A DNA stretch of 64,000 nt from Elymus sibiricus (lineage: Eukaryota; Streptophyta; Magnoliopsida; Poales; Poaceae): contig CM077676.1 of the NCBI GenBank assembly GCA_039707655.1, forward strand, positions 376,654,114 through 376,718,113. Reading direction: 5' to 3'. The notes under the pieces are model-generated. The model saw only the letters and a program-made list of their open reading frames with translations, ran no database searches and was not told the DNA's origin. Position numbers and translations under genes: made by a program. Positions 36,053 to 46,656 of the stretch are shown piece by piece (positions within the stretch are counted from its first letter, which is position 1; each line of letters opens with the position of its first letter).

Positions 36053-36111
36053 AGTCCCAGAGCGAGCGAGTGAGCGGCGCGGTCGGGTGCGGTTGCGGCC
36101 AGTTGTAGGTG

Positions 36112-37141
36112 GAGAAAAGTCTAAAATAAACCTTGAACTCGTAGGCCAGTCGAAATCAAACCTTGACCTTCCAATCCCAGAAGTTGACACCCTGTACATA
36201 CTGATCCCAGTCAATTTCGGCCATAGATCTGTTTGCCACACCGGGAAAAGGTTGATCCCGGTCGGGATTACTAGCTTCTGTCACTGACCATTGGGCCCAC
36301 ATGTCATCCCCGTCTTCATCGCTCTCTTCTCTGGCTTGCAGACGCCACCTCCACTTGCTCAACCGTCACAAGCTTGTCTGCTCTCCAGGCGTTGTTCCCT
36401 GCTGTCGACTTCGCGGGCGGTTGTTACGAGGGGCAAGAACGCCGAAGTGCTCAATATGCTGCTGGAATCACACCATGCCTCAGACGTGCTCGACATATTG
36501 CCGACGAAGGGTGTCGAAGCTGACAGCGGCAGTCTCCCCGCCTTGTTGAGCACGAGCTGCTGACCTTTGCGGAATACACCGTACCGGCGGCTCTGACGTT
36601 TGCCAACTCGCGGTGGTACATTTTTTGCAGGGGGAGCTCGCAGTGGTAGTTGACGGTACGTGGTGCTCGACATCCCGAGGCGTTGGTCATCACTAGCACC
36701 TAAAGATAACGTAGAACACTTGCATGGCTTCTACAGCTAGCTGTAAAGGTGTCCCGGTGCATCGACGGGGAGCAAGTGGTCGTCCGCCACGATCGCCTCG
36801 CTGCTCTGCCCGGTGTTCGCGAGCACCATCCCGATGCATCTCGTTGCTTCACACAGGACGACCTTGCCCTTCAGTGCCGTTTTGTCCAGCGAGCACGACA
36901 TGGAAAGCTTGCTCACTTTCCTGCCTCCACGTATGCCTTTGTTATACACCGAAGGGAATTTGCCGTCACCCAGCTCATCCCCGGAGTAGAGCGACATCCC
37001 AGAGCTCAAACGAGTTTCCATCAGAAAATGGTCGGGATTGACCAGGATTAGAAAGTACGGGGTGCCAGTTTCAGCGATTTAAAGGTTAAGCTTTGATTCA
37101 GACTGAGAATACGAGTTTAAGGTTTATTTTAGACTTTTCTC
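36112..37141. mobile_element. Nested Mutator-like element (1030 bp)
   Basis: Terminal inverted repeats begin GAGAAAAGTCTAAAATAAAC at both ends and remain similar for about 100 bp inward. A 10-bp direct repeat GTTGTAGGTG flanks it (36102-36111, 37142-37151), right for a MULE target duplication. It interrupts the larger MULE and contains a subtilase-like fragment. Confidence 0.8.
36737..37021 (-). pseudogene. Subtilisin-like protease PA-domain fragment
   Basis: A 94-codon minus ORF contains blocks characteristic of the protease-associated (PA) insertion of plant subtilases: SGMSLYSGDELGDGKFPSVY, CSLDKTALKGKVVLCE, GMVLANTG and ADDHLLP (family blocks run ...SLD...VKGKVVLC..., G.GMILAN, ADAHVLP). 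The conserved alignment is weakened where a GG...V..AGG segment is expected, suggesting a short deletion. The catalytic Asp/His/Ser regions are not recognisable. Further upstream on the minus strand (36450-36700) NVRAAGTVYSAKV resembles the C-terminal subtilase module, but order and frame are disturbed. This is a captured fragment, not a functional protease. Confidence 0.6.
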
Positions 37142-37466
37142 GTTGTAGGTGGGGTGCGGCTCAGTTGCGTTGAACCATCAGCTCGGGTGCATCGCGTGCG
37201 TCGGTCCGATGTGACTAGGTCCGACCAGGTGCGACTCGACCAGGGGTGTAGGCGTGAACCAGGTCCGGTGCGACCGGGCTGTCTTCTACAGTACCAAAAA
37301 AAAAAACAGAACCAAAACCAGCAACAACTAAAAAAACATTGACGTGGCATGCCAAATGGAAAAAGCTGAGGGGTAAAATGCGGCACAAATGTGATCAATG
37401 GGAGTATAAATTAAGGATTTTCTCAAAATGGGGTATAATCTTCACAAATGTGAAAACTAGGGGGTG

Positions 37467-38990
37467 AGAGGATTTGAGGCACGCAGGTGCGGAGGCACCG
37501 AGTCCCTCGCGAGTCTAAATAAAGTTAGGGCACTGATAGGCGCCGGCGCGCCGGCCCAAATTTGGGCTGGTCGCACCGCAGCCGTATGATATAGTTGCAG
37601 GCAGTCGTCAGATCTGTCATCTGTGTCGTCTTGTCCCTTCCCCCTTAATTCTTTCTTTCTTCCCCAAGCGCCGGCGCACCAGAGCCGCACCAACAGCGCG
37701 AATCCCCCTCCCCCACCCCCCGACGACCCCCCAACGCCGATGACCTCACCACCTTGCCGCTGCTTGCCATTCTCGATCCCGAACAGCCGCAGTTCCCGGA
37801 GCCCCCCATGGTTGCAACAAAAAATCCCAGCGCCGGTAGAAGCTTCCCTTGCTGCCCGTTGTAGCAACAAAAAATCGTGGGCCGTCGTCGCCGGCCATGC
37901 TCGCCGTCGCCTGGTTGCAACAAAAAGAAATTGCAGCACCGTCGCCGCCGGCCACACTTCATTATCGCTGGTTATAGCAAATCTGGACGCGGTTGTAACT
38001 TTTCTGCTGCCGGTTGCAGCAAAAATCACAGCACCGTCGCCGCCGCAAAAAAAAATCTAAAAAAGCAACAAATCCTCAGTGTTCGGTTGAAGCAAAAACA
38101 TTATAAGGTTCCAGCAAAAAAGGACATCGGTGCCAGCAAAATCAATCTCAGCAGGAGAACTTCAGTGGTTGATTGCAGCAAAAAAATGCTAGTTCCAGCA
38201 AAAATAAATGCTGGTTCCAGCAAAAATAACAGCAGGGAGACTCCCATTGATTTGATTGTAGCAAACAAAGAAAAGATTGTAGCAAAAAGGATTACTAGTT
38301 CCAGGAAAAAGAAACACTTGTTCCAGCAAAGCCAGATCCAGCAATCCAGATCACCTGTTGCAGCTCGTCGTCGCCGCCCCCTGCATCAGCTTGTACTGCA
38401 CGGTTGCAGCTCGCCGTCGGGTGCGTCGCGGTATGCAGCTCGACCAACGGGCGGTTGCAGCTCCGGGAACCGCCCTTTGTAGCTAGCCGTCTGGCGGCCG
38501 TCACTGGATGCAGCTCGACCACATCTCGATTGCAGCTCCGCTAGCCAGGGGTTGCAGCTCCCCATCCCGCCGGTTGCATCATGTAGTGGCGCCGTCGCGG
38601 CTTGCGGCCTGCTGAGCAGCTAGTCGCCGTGCCGCCCCTCCGCCTCCCACTATCTTGGTGTAGGCCAGCTCCCCTCCGCCTCCCACTCTCGTAGCTCTGC
38701 CCGACCCCCTCGAAAACCAGCTCGTGGACGCCTGGTATGGATCTAGAGCACGCCAACTCAGTCAAAGTCGGGCGGTGGATGAACTTTTCCGGTGAGATGT
38801 GTTCGTGATGAGGAAGAAGATGCTGGAAGGGAGTGGATAAGGAGGGGAAGGAATAAGAAGCTGATGGGAGGGAGTGCTCGGTGGGTCACGGAGACGTGTG
38901 GCTAGCGTGGCCCCACGCACTTGCGTCGCTAGCGAGCCGCGACCGGACGAGCGTTCGGCCGGCGCGCTCGCCCCAAACGTTTTCCATAAA
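37467..38990. repeat. GC-rich repetitive block, possible further MULE-type element
   Basis: Begins with GGCGCCGGCGCGCCGGCCC (about 37539) and ends near GGCCGGCGCGCTCGCCCC (about 38958), loosely inverted, so this may be another TIR element. The middle (about 37808-38345) is an array of degenerate GGTTGCAGCAAAAA and GGTTCCAGCAAAAA units. About 38345-38570 has GGTTGCAGCTCG-type units. Overlapping ORFs on both strands here reflect the repeats. No gene is supported. Confidence 0.5.
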
Positions 38991-39659
38991 GTTATGTTTT
39001 CATATTCGTGTTTTTCATGACGAGGGCTTTTAAATAAGATCTATTTTGAATACGTTTTGACGAATTTTGAAAAAACTTGTTAAGTTTCAACTCTTGAAAC
39101 CTAGTACGAGAGACCGATAAAATCACGACTTTAGTACCTGCGGCCGAAAAAAATTGCTTAAAAGTTTAACTCTGGAACTTGATACTCGCGACCGAGAAAA
39201 TCGGAATTTTTAGATGCAAAATCGTAAGTTTCAACGATTAAAACTTAAAACTTCCTGTGCCCTCGTTCGGGATCCAACTACTTCCTGAATCGCGATGCAA
39301 TTGAGCGGCCGGGTAGGGCTTGGCAAGTGCGTGCCCCTATGCATTTCCGGCGGTAAAAATGGAATTAACTATTAAAAGTATAAGGAGAAGGGCAGCAGAA
39401 AAAAAAATCTTAGAATACAAAAAAACTTATAAAAGAAGAGATGCAGCCTGGACTGAGCTCAACTTGGTGTATCAAATAAAATGTACATCAGAACATAGGA
39501 TATTCCCAAGAACATAACCATCCCGTTGAGCATCTGATTTTATTTTTTGTTGCAAAGTGTTGAGCATCTGATTTTGACCTATATTGTTTCCAACTGAAGA
39601 CCAAAACAAACGTTAGTACCATTTCTCTCATCACGTCTTTTCTTCGAAAAAGAGGCAAA
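38991..39659. other. Unassigned AT-rich sequence
   Basis: Contains related phrases such as TTTCAACTCTTGAAAC, TTTAACTCTGGAAC and TTTCAACGATTAAAAC, likely an old diverged repeat. No gene recognised. Confidence 0.4.
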
Positions 39660-39668
39660 TGCTTTGCC

Positions 39669-40688
39669 TCACCACATTAAAAAAATAGTAAAACATGTCA
39701 TAGCCTTACTAAAGATATTAACAGAATTATTGCTCAAGCTAACATGCCTGAATTGTTTCATATACTTACCATCAGGTTCCTTAGGAATTAAAGTAATAAT
39801 AGCATAACTGAATCTGGCAATGTCCAGCACCCCATTCTCAAAGTCCCTGACTAAAGCCATAAAATCATTTTTAATAATATCCCAAAAGGTTTGGTAAAAA
39901 AGAAAGGAAAAACCATCAGGGCCAGGGGCCCCACAAGAATAAGATCCCATAATGGCATTTTTAATTTCTTCTTCAGAAAAAGATTTTTTTTCTAAAGCTT
40001 CAACCTCAGAAGAAGTCAATTTCTCTTGTTCAGACCAAAAGGCAGTATCTAGATGGATATTAGCTTTTGGTTCAAATCCAAATAAATCTTTATAAAAGTT
40101 AGTAGCAATTTTCAACATATCAGTGTTGGTGGTCACAGGACCTCCCTCTCACATTAGCATCGCTAAATGGTTCTTTCTTCTCCTCTGATTAGCTAGAGCA
40201 TGAAAATAAGTAGTGTTCTTGTCTCCTTCCAAAAAAAATCTAGTTCTAGATCTCTGCCGCATGGCAGTTTATTCTTTTTTCCAAATATCTTTTAACTCAT
40301 TTTGAATCTCCTTCATCCTTTGATGATCCACATCAGAGACCAAAATTTTCTCAGAAAAGACATCCAGAATGTCAAACTCTAACAAAAGATCTTCCATCTT
40401 AAGAGCAACATCAACATTGATGCTCCAACCTTTCACCTTTTTTCTAAAGAGTTTAGTTTTAAACTGCCAAGTGTCAATAGCAACATTAAAAGGGGAGGGA
40501 GTAGACCAAATTCCCTCCACCAGCTTATCAAAATCAGGATGGGATAACCACCAAATTCTCATGCTCAATTTTCTTTCTCGTGTGTTTGGTACAACATCTG
40601 TTGCGTGCCAATTCCATCCAAAAGTTAAGTACCCAGCCTCTTGTATGTAATTTGTACAATCCTTACATTCCAGTAAATGCTTGCACAT
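39669..40688 (-). pseudogene. LINE (L1-type) ORF2 fragment, reverse transcriptase N-terminal part
   Basis: Two open stretches (40688-40269 and 40136-39669) are in the same minus frame, separated by in-frame stops. The C-terminal stretch has hallmark non-LTR RT sequence: IKNAIMGSYSCGAPGPDGFS (motif APGPDGF), FLFYQTFWDIIKNDFM, AIITLIPKEPDGKYMKQFRH (family FRPISLLN is altered to FRHVSLSN). Upstream is the endonuclease-to-RT linker (SMRIWWLSHPDFDKLVEGIW). The YADD catalytic box and the 3' part are absent, so the copy is truncated as well as mutated. The right edge runs into a Stowaway MITE at 40694. Confidence 0.8.
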
Positions 40689-40777
40689 ACGTATTCCTCC
40701 GTCCCAAATTACTTGTCTTACATTTGTCTAGATACGGATGTATCATCCGTATCTAACATTAAAACGTGTCTAGATAC

Positions 40778-41066
40778 CACTAGTAGAAAACAGGGCTTTC
40801 GATCTAGCCGGATCGGAGCAATAGTCCTGGTCGCGTTACGAACCGGGACTAATGTGAGCATTAGTCCCGGTTCGAGCGGCTAGGACGCCGGCCGGGGCTC
40901 TGCAGGCATCAATCCCGGTTCGAATGGGACCTTTAGTCCCGGTTCCAGACACCAACCGGGACTAAAGGGTATCGCACCCCTTTAGTCCCGGTTTGTGTCT
41001 CCAACCGGGACTAAAGGCCAGTCTTCAATCCCGGTTTTAGACACCAACCGGGACTAAAAATTTGCC
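40778..41066 (+). repeat. CACTA 5' terminal and subterminal repeats
   Basis: The terminal inverted repeat is followed by at least six copies of TTAGTCCCGGTT or its complement. In En/Spm elements such motifs bind the element-encoded regulatory protein and are needed for excision. Confidence 0.85.
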
Positions 41067-41075
41067 TATATATAT
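41067..41075 (+). promoter_or_regulatory. TATA box of the CACTA 5' promoter
   Basis: TATATATAT directly after the subterminal repeat array, followed by a pyrimidine-rich CTCTCCTCTG leader. It is the likely promoter of the first transcription unit. Confidence 0.55.
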
Positions 41076-41835
41076 CCTCGCCCCTGCCCGCCCTCTCCTC
41101 TGTTTTTTCCTCATAGAAGGTGGGAGGTGTGTGCTACTTTGTTCTCCCTTCCTATGCACAAGAGGTGCTCGATGAAATGCCTGAGAGCATGATGGCACTT
41201 GAGTTCACACAAAACAAACATGATATGAGGTGCCCGAGCCACACTTAAGCTTTCTCCTTTCTTCTCCTCTGTTCTTCCTCCAAGCTCGACCTACAAGCTC
41301 CATTTCCCCCAAGATTTGTCTAGATTAGGCGGTGCACCAACTATCCAAGTATTCTAAAAGGTTAGCAACTTCATCCTTTCATCTCTCATTGATAGTTTAG
41401 CTCATTTCATGCTCTAGAAGTAGAGTGATTTGTGGGTTTTAGTGGAGGAGTGTATGTGGGAGTTTATTTGATTTAGATGCACAATTTGAGCTCAAATTAA
41501 CTTCTTAGTTTGCACATGTGTAGGGTACCGTCCCGTCCCCGTCCTCACCGCCGTCGATCGCCCGCGCCGATCTCGTTGCCGCACCACCGTGGTGAGCCTC
41601 TTGTTCTTATCTTTAAAAAAAATTCTTACTTGTATGATTTAGATAGTTACTTGTATAATTTTCTTAGTTGTATTATTGTTTGTTATTATATAGTGCCATG
41701 GTTTTGATATCCGCCCCCGTCGGCTCTCGCCCGGTCTATGATTCGGATGTGGTATATTATCTTTTATAACTATTTGTTTCATTTAGTGTTTATGACAATT
41801 ATGCCGACCAACTTGACATAGATATTTTTATCTAG

Positions 41836-42141
41836 GAGGTATGTGAACCGGAAATTCCAACCGACCCTCTTGTCGAGAGGTTAAATTTAGCTGAAAAAGA
41901 AAACAATTATTTGAAAGAAAAATTGAAAAGAATTGAAGAAGAGAAGATGAAATTGGAGTTGCATGTTGCCGATGTCGTCGATCTACACAAGATCCAGATG
42001 GATGCAATGCGCTTGAAGATTAGAAAGATTAGAAAATATGCCATTGATAAAGAGGCTTGGTATCATTATGCTGTTGGATCAATTGTTACCTTAGTTGCGA
42101 TTTTGATCGCATTTGTTGTCGCATTTAAATGTTTTACATAG
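41836..42141 (+). CDS. Small coiled-coil / membrane ORF of the CACTA element
   Basis: Last exon of a small gene, 101 codons ending at TAA/TAG near 42139-42141, opened by an acceptor-like TATCTAG at 41830-41835. The product begins EVCEPEIPTDPLVERLNLAE, then a Lys/Glu heptad-rich coiled coil (NNYLKEKLKRIEEEKMKLEL) and ends with one hydrophobic segment, SIVTLVAILIAFVVAF, close to the C-terminus. Candidate upstream exons lie at about 41520-41590 and 41700-41755, but their joins are uncertain and a TAG sits immediately before this exon in one frame. I recognise it as a recurrent ORF upstream of the transposase in Triticeae CACTA elements; its role is unknown. Confidence 0.55.
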   Translation, partial: EVCEPEIPTDPLVERLNLAEKENNYLKEKLKRIEEEKMKLELHVADVVDLHKIQMDAMRLKIRKIRKYAIDKEAWYHYAVGSIVTLVAILIAFVVAFKCFT

Positions 42142-42350
42142 TTGTATGTTAGTTTCAATGTATGTATCTCATATTTATTGTTGCATTTATGAGAACTATG
42201 TATGGACTTTATGTATTTATTTTTGCAGTAATAACATTTGATCACTACTGTACTTTGGTTTTAATGTGATGAACTTGTATTAATTTGGTCATTTCTCTAT
42301 TCATGATGTTCTGTAATGGTTTTTGATATACTTAATTATATAATGCAGAT

Positions 42351-45300
42351 GAACCGGCAATGGATGTACGGTGACCGACGCACTGCCGAGTACATTACGG
42401 GCCTGCATAATTTATCGGTGTGGCCCAGGAAAACAGTCTGAATGGTTTTATGTGTTGTCCATGTGTTGTCTGTCGGAATGATAAGGATTACTCTTCCTTG
42501 AAAATCCTTCACACCCACCTGCTTAAGTCCGGTTTCATGCCCAGCTATAATTGTTGGACCAAGCACGGAGAAAGAGGGGTTATGATGGAAGACAATGAAG
42601 AAGAAGAGGATGATGACAACTATCCTATGTTCCCTGAATACGGTGATACTGCAACGGGGGAAGCTGAAGATCAAGAGGCACCAGATGTGCTCGCTGATGA
42701 TCTTCGCCGGGCCATTGTTGATGCACAGAGAGAATGCGAAAGTGAAAAGGAGAAGTTGAAGTTCGAGCGCATGTTAGAGGATCACAAAAAATTGTTGTAC
42801 CCAAATTACGAAGATGGCAACACAAAGCTCGGTACCACACTGGAATTGCTGCAATGGAAGGCCGAGAATGGTATATCTGACAAGGGATTTGAGAAGTTAC
42901 TGAAAATAATGAAGAAGAAGCTTCCAAAGGATAACGAATTGCCTGACAGTACGTACGAAGCAAAGAAGGTTCTCTGCCCTCTAGGATTAGAGGTGCAGAA
43001 GATACATGCATGCCCTAATGACTGCATCCTCTACCACGGTGAGGAGTACGAGAATTTGAATGCATGCCCGGTATGCGGTATAAGATCAGACGAGATGACC
43101 CTGGTGATGTTGAGGGCGAGCGCCCCAGGAAGAGGGTTCCTGCCAAGGTGATGTGGTATGCTCATATAATACCACGGTTGAAACGTCTGTTCAGAAACAA
43201 AGAGCATGACAAGTTGTTGCGATGGCACAAAGAAGACCGTAAGAAAGACGGGATGTTGAGAGTACCCGCTGATGGGTCGCAGTGGAGAAAAATCGAGAGA
43301 AAGTGGCCGGAGTTTGCAGATGACGCAAGGAACTTATGGTTTGGTATAAGTACAGATGGCATGAATCCTTTTGGGGAGCAGAGCAGCAGTCATAGCACCT
43401 GGCATGTGACTCTATGTATCTATAACCTTCCTCCTTGGTTGTGCATGAAGCGGAAGTTCATTATGATGCCAGTGCTCATCCAAGGCCCTAAGCAACCCGG
43501 CAACGACATTGATGTGTACCTAAGGCCATTAGTTGAAGAACTTTTACAGTTGTGGGATATAAAAGGTGTACGTGTGTGGGATGAGCACAAACAGGAGGAA
43601 TTTGACCTACGAGCGTTGTTGTTTGTAACCATCAATGATTGGCCTGCTCTTAGTAACCTTTCAGGACAGACAAACAAGGGATACAATGCATGCACACACT
43701 GTTTAGATGAGACTGAGAGTATATATTTGGATAAATGTAAGAAGAATGTGTACCTGGGACATCGTCGATTTCTTCTGATCAGGCATCCCTTAAGAAAGAA
43801 AGGCAAGCATTTCAAAGGTGAGGCAGATCACCGGAAGAAGCATGTCCACCGTAGTGGTGATGATATATTTGATATGGTCAAGGATTTAAAAGTAATCTTT
43901 GGAAAGGGTCCTGGCGGACAATCTGTTCTGAATGACGCTAACGGACACACACCCATGTGGAAGAAAAAATCTATATTTTGGGACCTACCCTATTGGAAAG
44001 TCCTAGAGGTCCGCTCTGCAATCGACGTGATGCACGTGACGAAGAATCTTTGCGTGAACCTGCTAGGCTTCTTGGGCGTGTATGGGAAGACAAAAGATAC
44101 ACCAGAGGCACGGGAGGACCAACAACGTATGAACGAAAAAGACGGCATGCATCCAAAGCAGTATCAAGGTCCTGCCAGCTACGCTCTTACCAAAGCAGAG
44201 AAGGAAATCTTTTTTGAATGCCTGAGCAGTATCAAGGTCCAGTCTGGCTTCTCGTCGAATATAAAGGGAATAATAAATATGGCAGAGAAAAAATTCCAAA
44301 ACCTAAGGTCTCATGACTACCACGTGATTATGACGCAATTGCTTCCGGTTGCATTGAGGGGGCTTCTAACGGAAAATGTTCGATTAGCCATTGTGAAGCT
44401 ATGTGCATTCCTCAATGCAATTTCTCAGAAGGTAATCGATCCAGAAATCCTACCAAGGTTATAGAATGATTTGGTCCAATGTCTTGTCAGTTTCGAGTTG
44501 GTGTTCCCACCATCCTTCTTCAATATTATGACGCACGTCCTAGTTCACCTAGTCGAAGAGATTACTATTCTGGGTCCTGTATTTCTACACAATATGTTCC
44601 CCTTTGAGAGGTTCATGGGAGTCTTAAAGAAATATGTTCATAACCGTGCTAGGCCAGAAGGAAGCATCTCCATGGGCTATGGAACAGAGGAGGTTATTGG
44701 GTTTTGTGTTGACTTTATTCCTGACCTTAAGCCGATTGGTGTTCCTCAATCGCGGCATGAGGGGAGACTGATTGGAAAAGGCACGCTAGGACCGAAAGCA
44801 ATAATATGTAGGGACGGGCATTCTTTCACTCAAGCACACTACACAGTTCTACAAAATTCTACCTTGGTGGCCCCGTATATCAATGAACACAAGAATATTG
44901 TACGCTCCCAACACCCGGGGCAGTCTGACGACTGGATTACACATGCACACATGGCGATTTTCGGCGGTTGGTTGCAAACACATCTCACGAATAACACCAC
45001 TGTTGGAGATCAGCTGTACTTGTTGGCCAGGACACCATCTTCGACTGTATTGACTTTTCAAGGGTACGAGATAAATGGGAATACTTTTTACATGAGCCCA
45101 AGATAAAAAGAGCACCAACCAAAACAGTGGTGTCCGCTTTGATGCAACAAACACCAATAGGGAAAAGGACACATATTATGGTTACATAGAGGAGATATGG
45201 GAACTTGACTATGGACCTTCTTTTAAGGTCCCTTTGTTTCGGTGCAAATGGGTCAATCTAACAGGAGGCGGGGTAAAGGTAGACCCGCAGTACGGAATGA

Positions 45301-45674
45301 CAACAGTGGATCTCAACAATCTTGGGTACACAGACGAACCATTCATCCTAGCCAATGATGTGGCGCAAGTTTTCTATGTGAAGGACATGTCTACCAAACC
45401 GAGAAAAAGAAAAGATAAGGAAGCGAATACATCATACGATGAGCCAAAGCGCCACATAGTTCTTTCAGGGAAAAGAAACATCGTGGGAGTGGAGGACAAG
45501 ACAGACATGTCAGAAGATTACGAAAAGTTTGATGAAATTCCTCCCTTCACAGTGAAGACTGGCCCAAGCATCCTGTTAAATGATGAAGATTCTCCATGGT
45601 TACGGCGCAATCATAAGCAAGGGACACACGCGAAGAAAAAGTTTTATACCCCAAGATCCCACTCTGGGATGTGA
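42351..45674 (+). pseudogene. TNP2-type CACTA transposase gene, broken
   Basis: Starts MNRQWMYGDRR at 42351. Domain order matches CACTA transposases: an N-terminal transposase-associated zinc-binding module (GFMCCPCVVCRNDKDYSS... CWTKHGE), an acidic linker, the Transposase_21 core (STDGMNPFGEQSSSHSTWHV, LPPWLCMKRKFIMMPVLIQG, DVYLRPLVEELLQLW, YNACTHC; about 43330-43720), the DUF4218 region (44330-44710) and the DUF4216 region (YYGYIEEIWELDYGP, 45180-45390). Breaks: a one-base deletion near 42410, an indel at about 43075 after NACPVCG, a CAG-to-TAG-type stop at 44462-44464, and a frameshift near 45092. The transposase cuts and joins element ends in the nucleus; this copy cannot make the full protein. 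Confidence 0.9.
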
Positions 45675-46016
45675 CCAGCTTCACCGTCATCACTTTCTCT
45701 CTAGTGAGTTTCCGGACTTATAGCTGGAAAGTCCCACTTCGGACAAACCGGAGGGAATCTTTGTAAGAGTTAGGGCATTTTGGCATTTGCAACATGATTT
45801 TTGAATAATTATTTATTAAGTTCTGAATTTTCAAGTATTCTTGTCTTTTTAGTATTTTAATTATACAGAGGAGTTAATCAATGCAATTATGTCCAAACAA
45901 AATATGAATGTCTTCTGAGCATTCCAGATAAGCTGCTTGAGGTTGACAGGCATAGGCCATACACCCTCACCAGTTGTAGTGATTTCACTCCCAAGTTTTG
46001 CAAGATTCCACCCCTA
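45675..46016. other. Spacer between transposase gene and SPT6 fragment
   Basis: 3' flank of the transposase gene. No supported coding sequence. The last ~40 bases may already belong to the captured SPT6 sequence, but I could not confirm this. Confidence 0.4.
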
Positions 46017-46656
46017 CTGTGTGGTTTCTCTAATCGGAGGACCCCTTATGCCGAGCCAAGTCCAGATGAGAGGAGTTCTGGTTGCTTTCTGGTGAAACTG
46101 AGGACAACATATCAGATGGTAGGATTGTTCAAGTAATTGTTCGGCATATACAAGATAACCGAATAATTTGCACCTTTGATTCTGGGTTGAAAGCCATAGT
46201 TATGCTCCACAACTATTCTGATGATGGCTTTGATCTAGAATCACTGCACTTACATGAAGGCGATGTATTAACTAGCAAGATTGGCATCTGTTTTAATTTT
46301 TGGTAAATGTATGTTTCTTTCCTTGTACAAATATGCAGGTAATAGACAGATATGTGGATCCATTGGTAGGCCACCTGAAGAGCATGCTCTCTTATCGCAA
46401 ATTCAGGAAAGGGTTAAAAGGGGAAGTTGATGATATGTTGAGGGCTGAGAAATCAGAGAATCCTATGAGAATAGTCTATTGTTTTGGCATATCTCATGAA
46501 CATCCAGGCACCTTTATATTATCTTACATCAAGAGTACAAACCCACATCATGAGTATGTTGGGTTATACCCAAAGGGCTTTAGATTCCGGAAGAAAGATT
46601 TTGACAACATTGATCGCCTTGTGTCATATTTTCAAAATCATATTGACAAAAACTAA
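46017..46656 (+). pseudogene. SPT6: Captured fragment of host transcription elongation factor SPT6
   Basis: Two pieces of plant SPT6 in order. Piece 1 (46017-46288): LLCGFSNRRTPYAEPSPDE, then after a small frameshift near 46068 SGETEDNISDGRIVQVIVRH, NRIICTFDSGLKAIVM, SDDGFDLESLHLHEGDVL, the start of the S1 RNA-binding domain. Piece 2 (46339-46656), opened by an acceptor ATATGCAG at 46331-46338: VIDRYVDPLVGHLKSMLSYR, ENPMRIVYCFGISHEHPGTF, YVGLYPKGFRFRKKDFDNID, the tandem-SH2 region that in the intact protein binds the phosphorylated RNA polymerase II linker. The segment normally between them is missing. The orientation matches the transposase genes. An intact SPT6 is more than ten times longer, so this is a captured gene fragment. 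Confidence 0.85.

Larger units (their letters stand above)
34450..37466. mobile_element. Mutator-like element with long terminal inverted repeats (ends approximate)
   Basis: The left end (from about 34450: CCACGTTTGTGATAGATTATACCC) and the right end, reverse-complemented (TTCACATTTGTGAAGATTATACC), are inverted repeats that can be followed inward for roughly 250-300 bp, through TTTGGTTCTGT, CCGGACCGACGC and CACCCGA. Long inverted repeats of this kind are characteristic of MULEs. I could not find an unambiguous 9-bp target duplication. There is no transposase; the interior contains host-like sequence and a nested MULE, so it fits a Pack-MULE-like element. Confidence 0.55.

Noticed and set aside
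43957..44217. Short ORFs inside the transposase in other frames
   Set aside because: Shadows of the TNP2-type coding frame.
46017..46656. A functional host SPT6 gene
   Set aside because: Only two partial blocks remain, with a frameshift near 46068 and a missing middle, and they lie inside intact CACTA termini.
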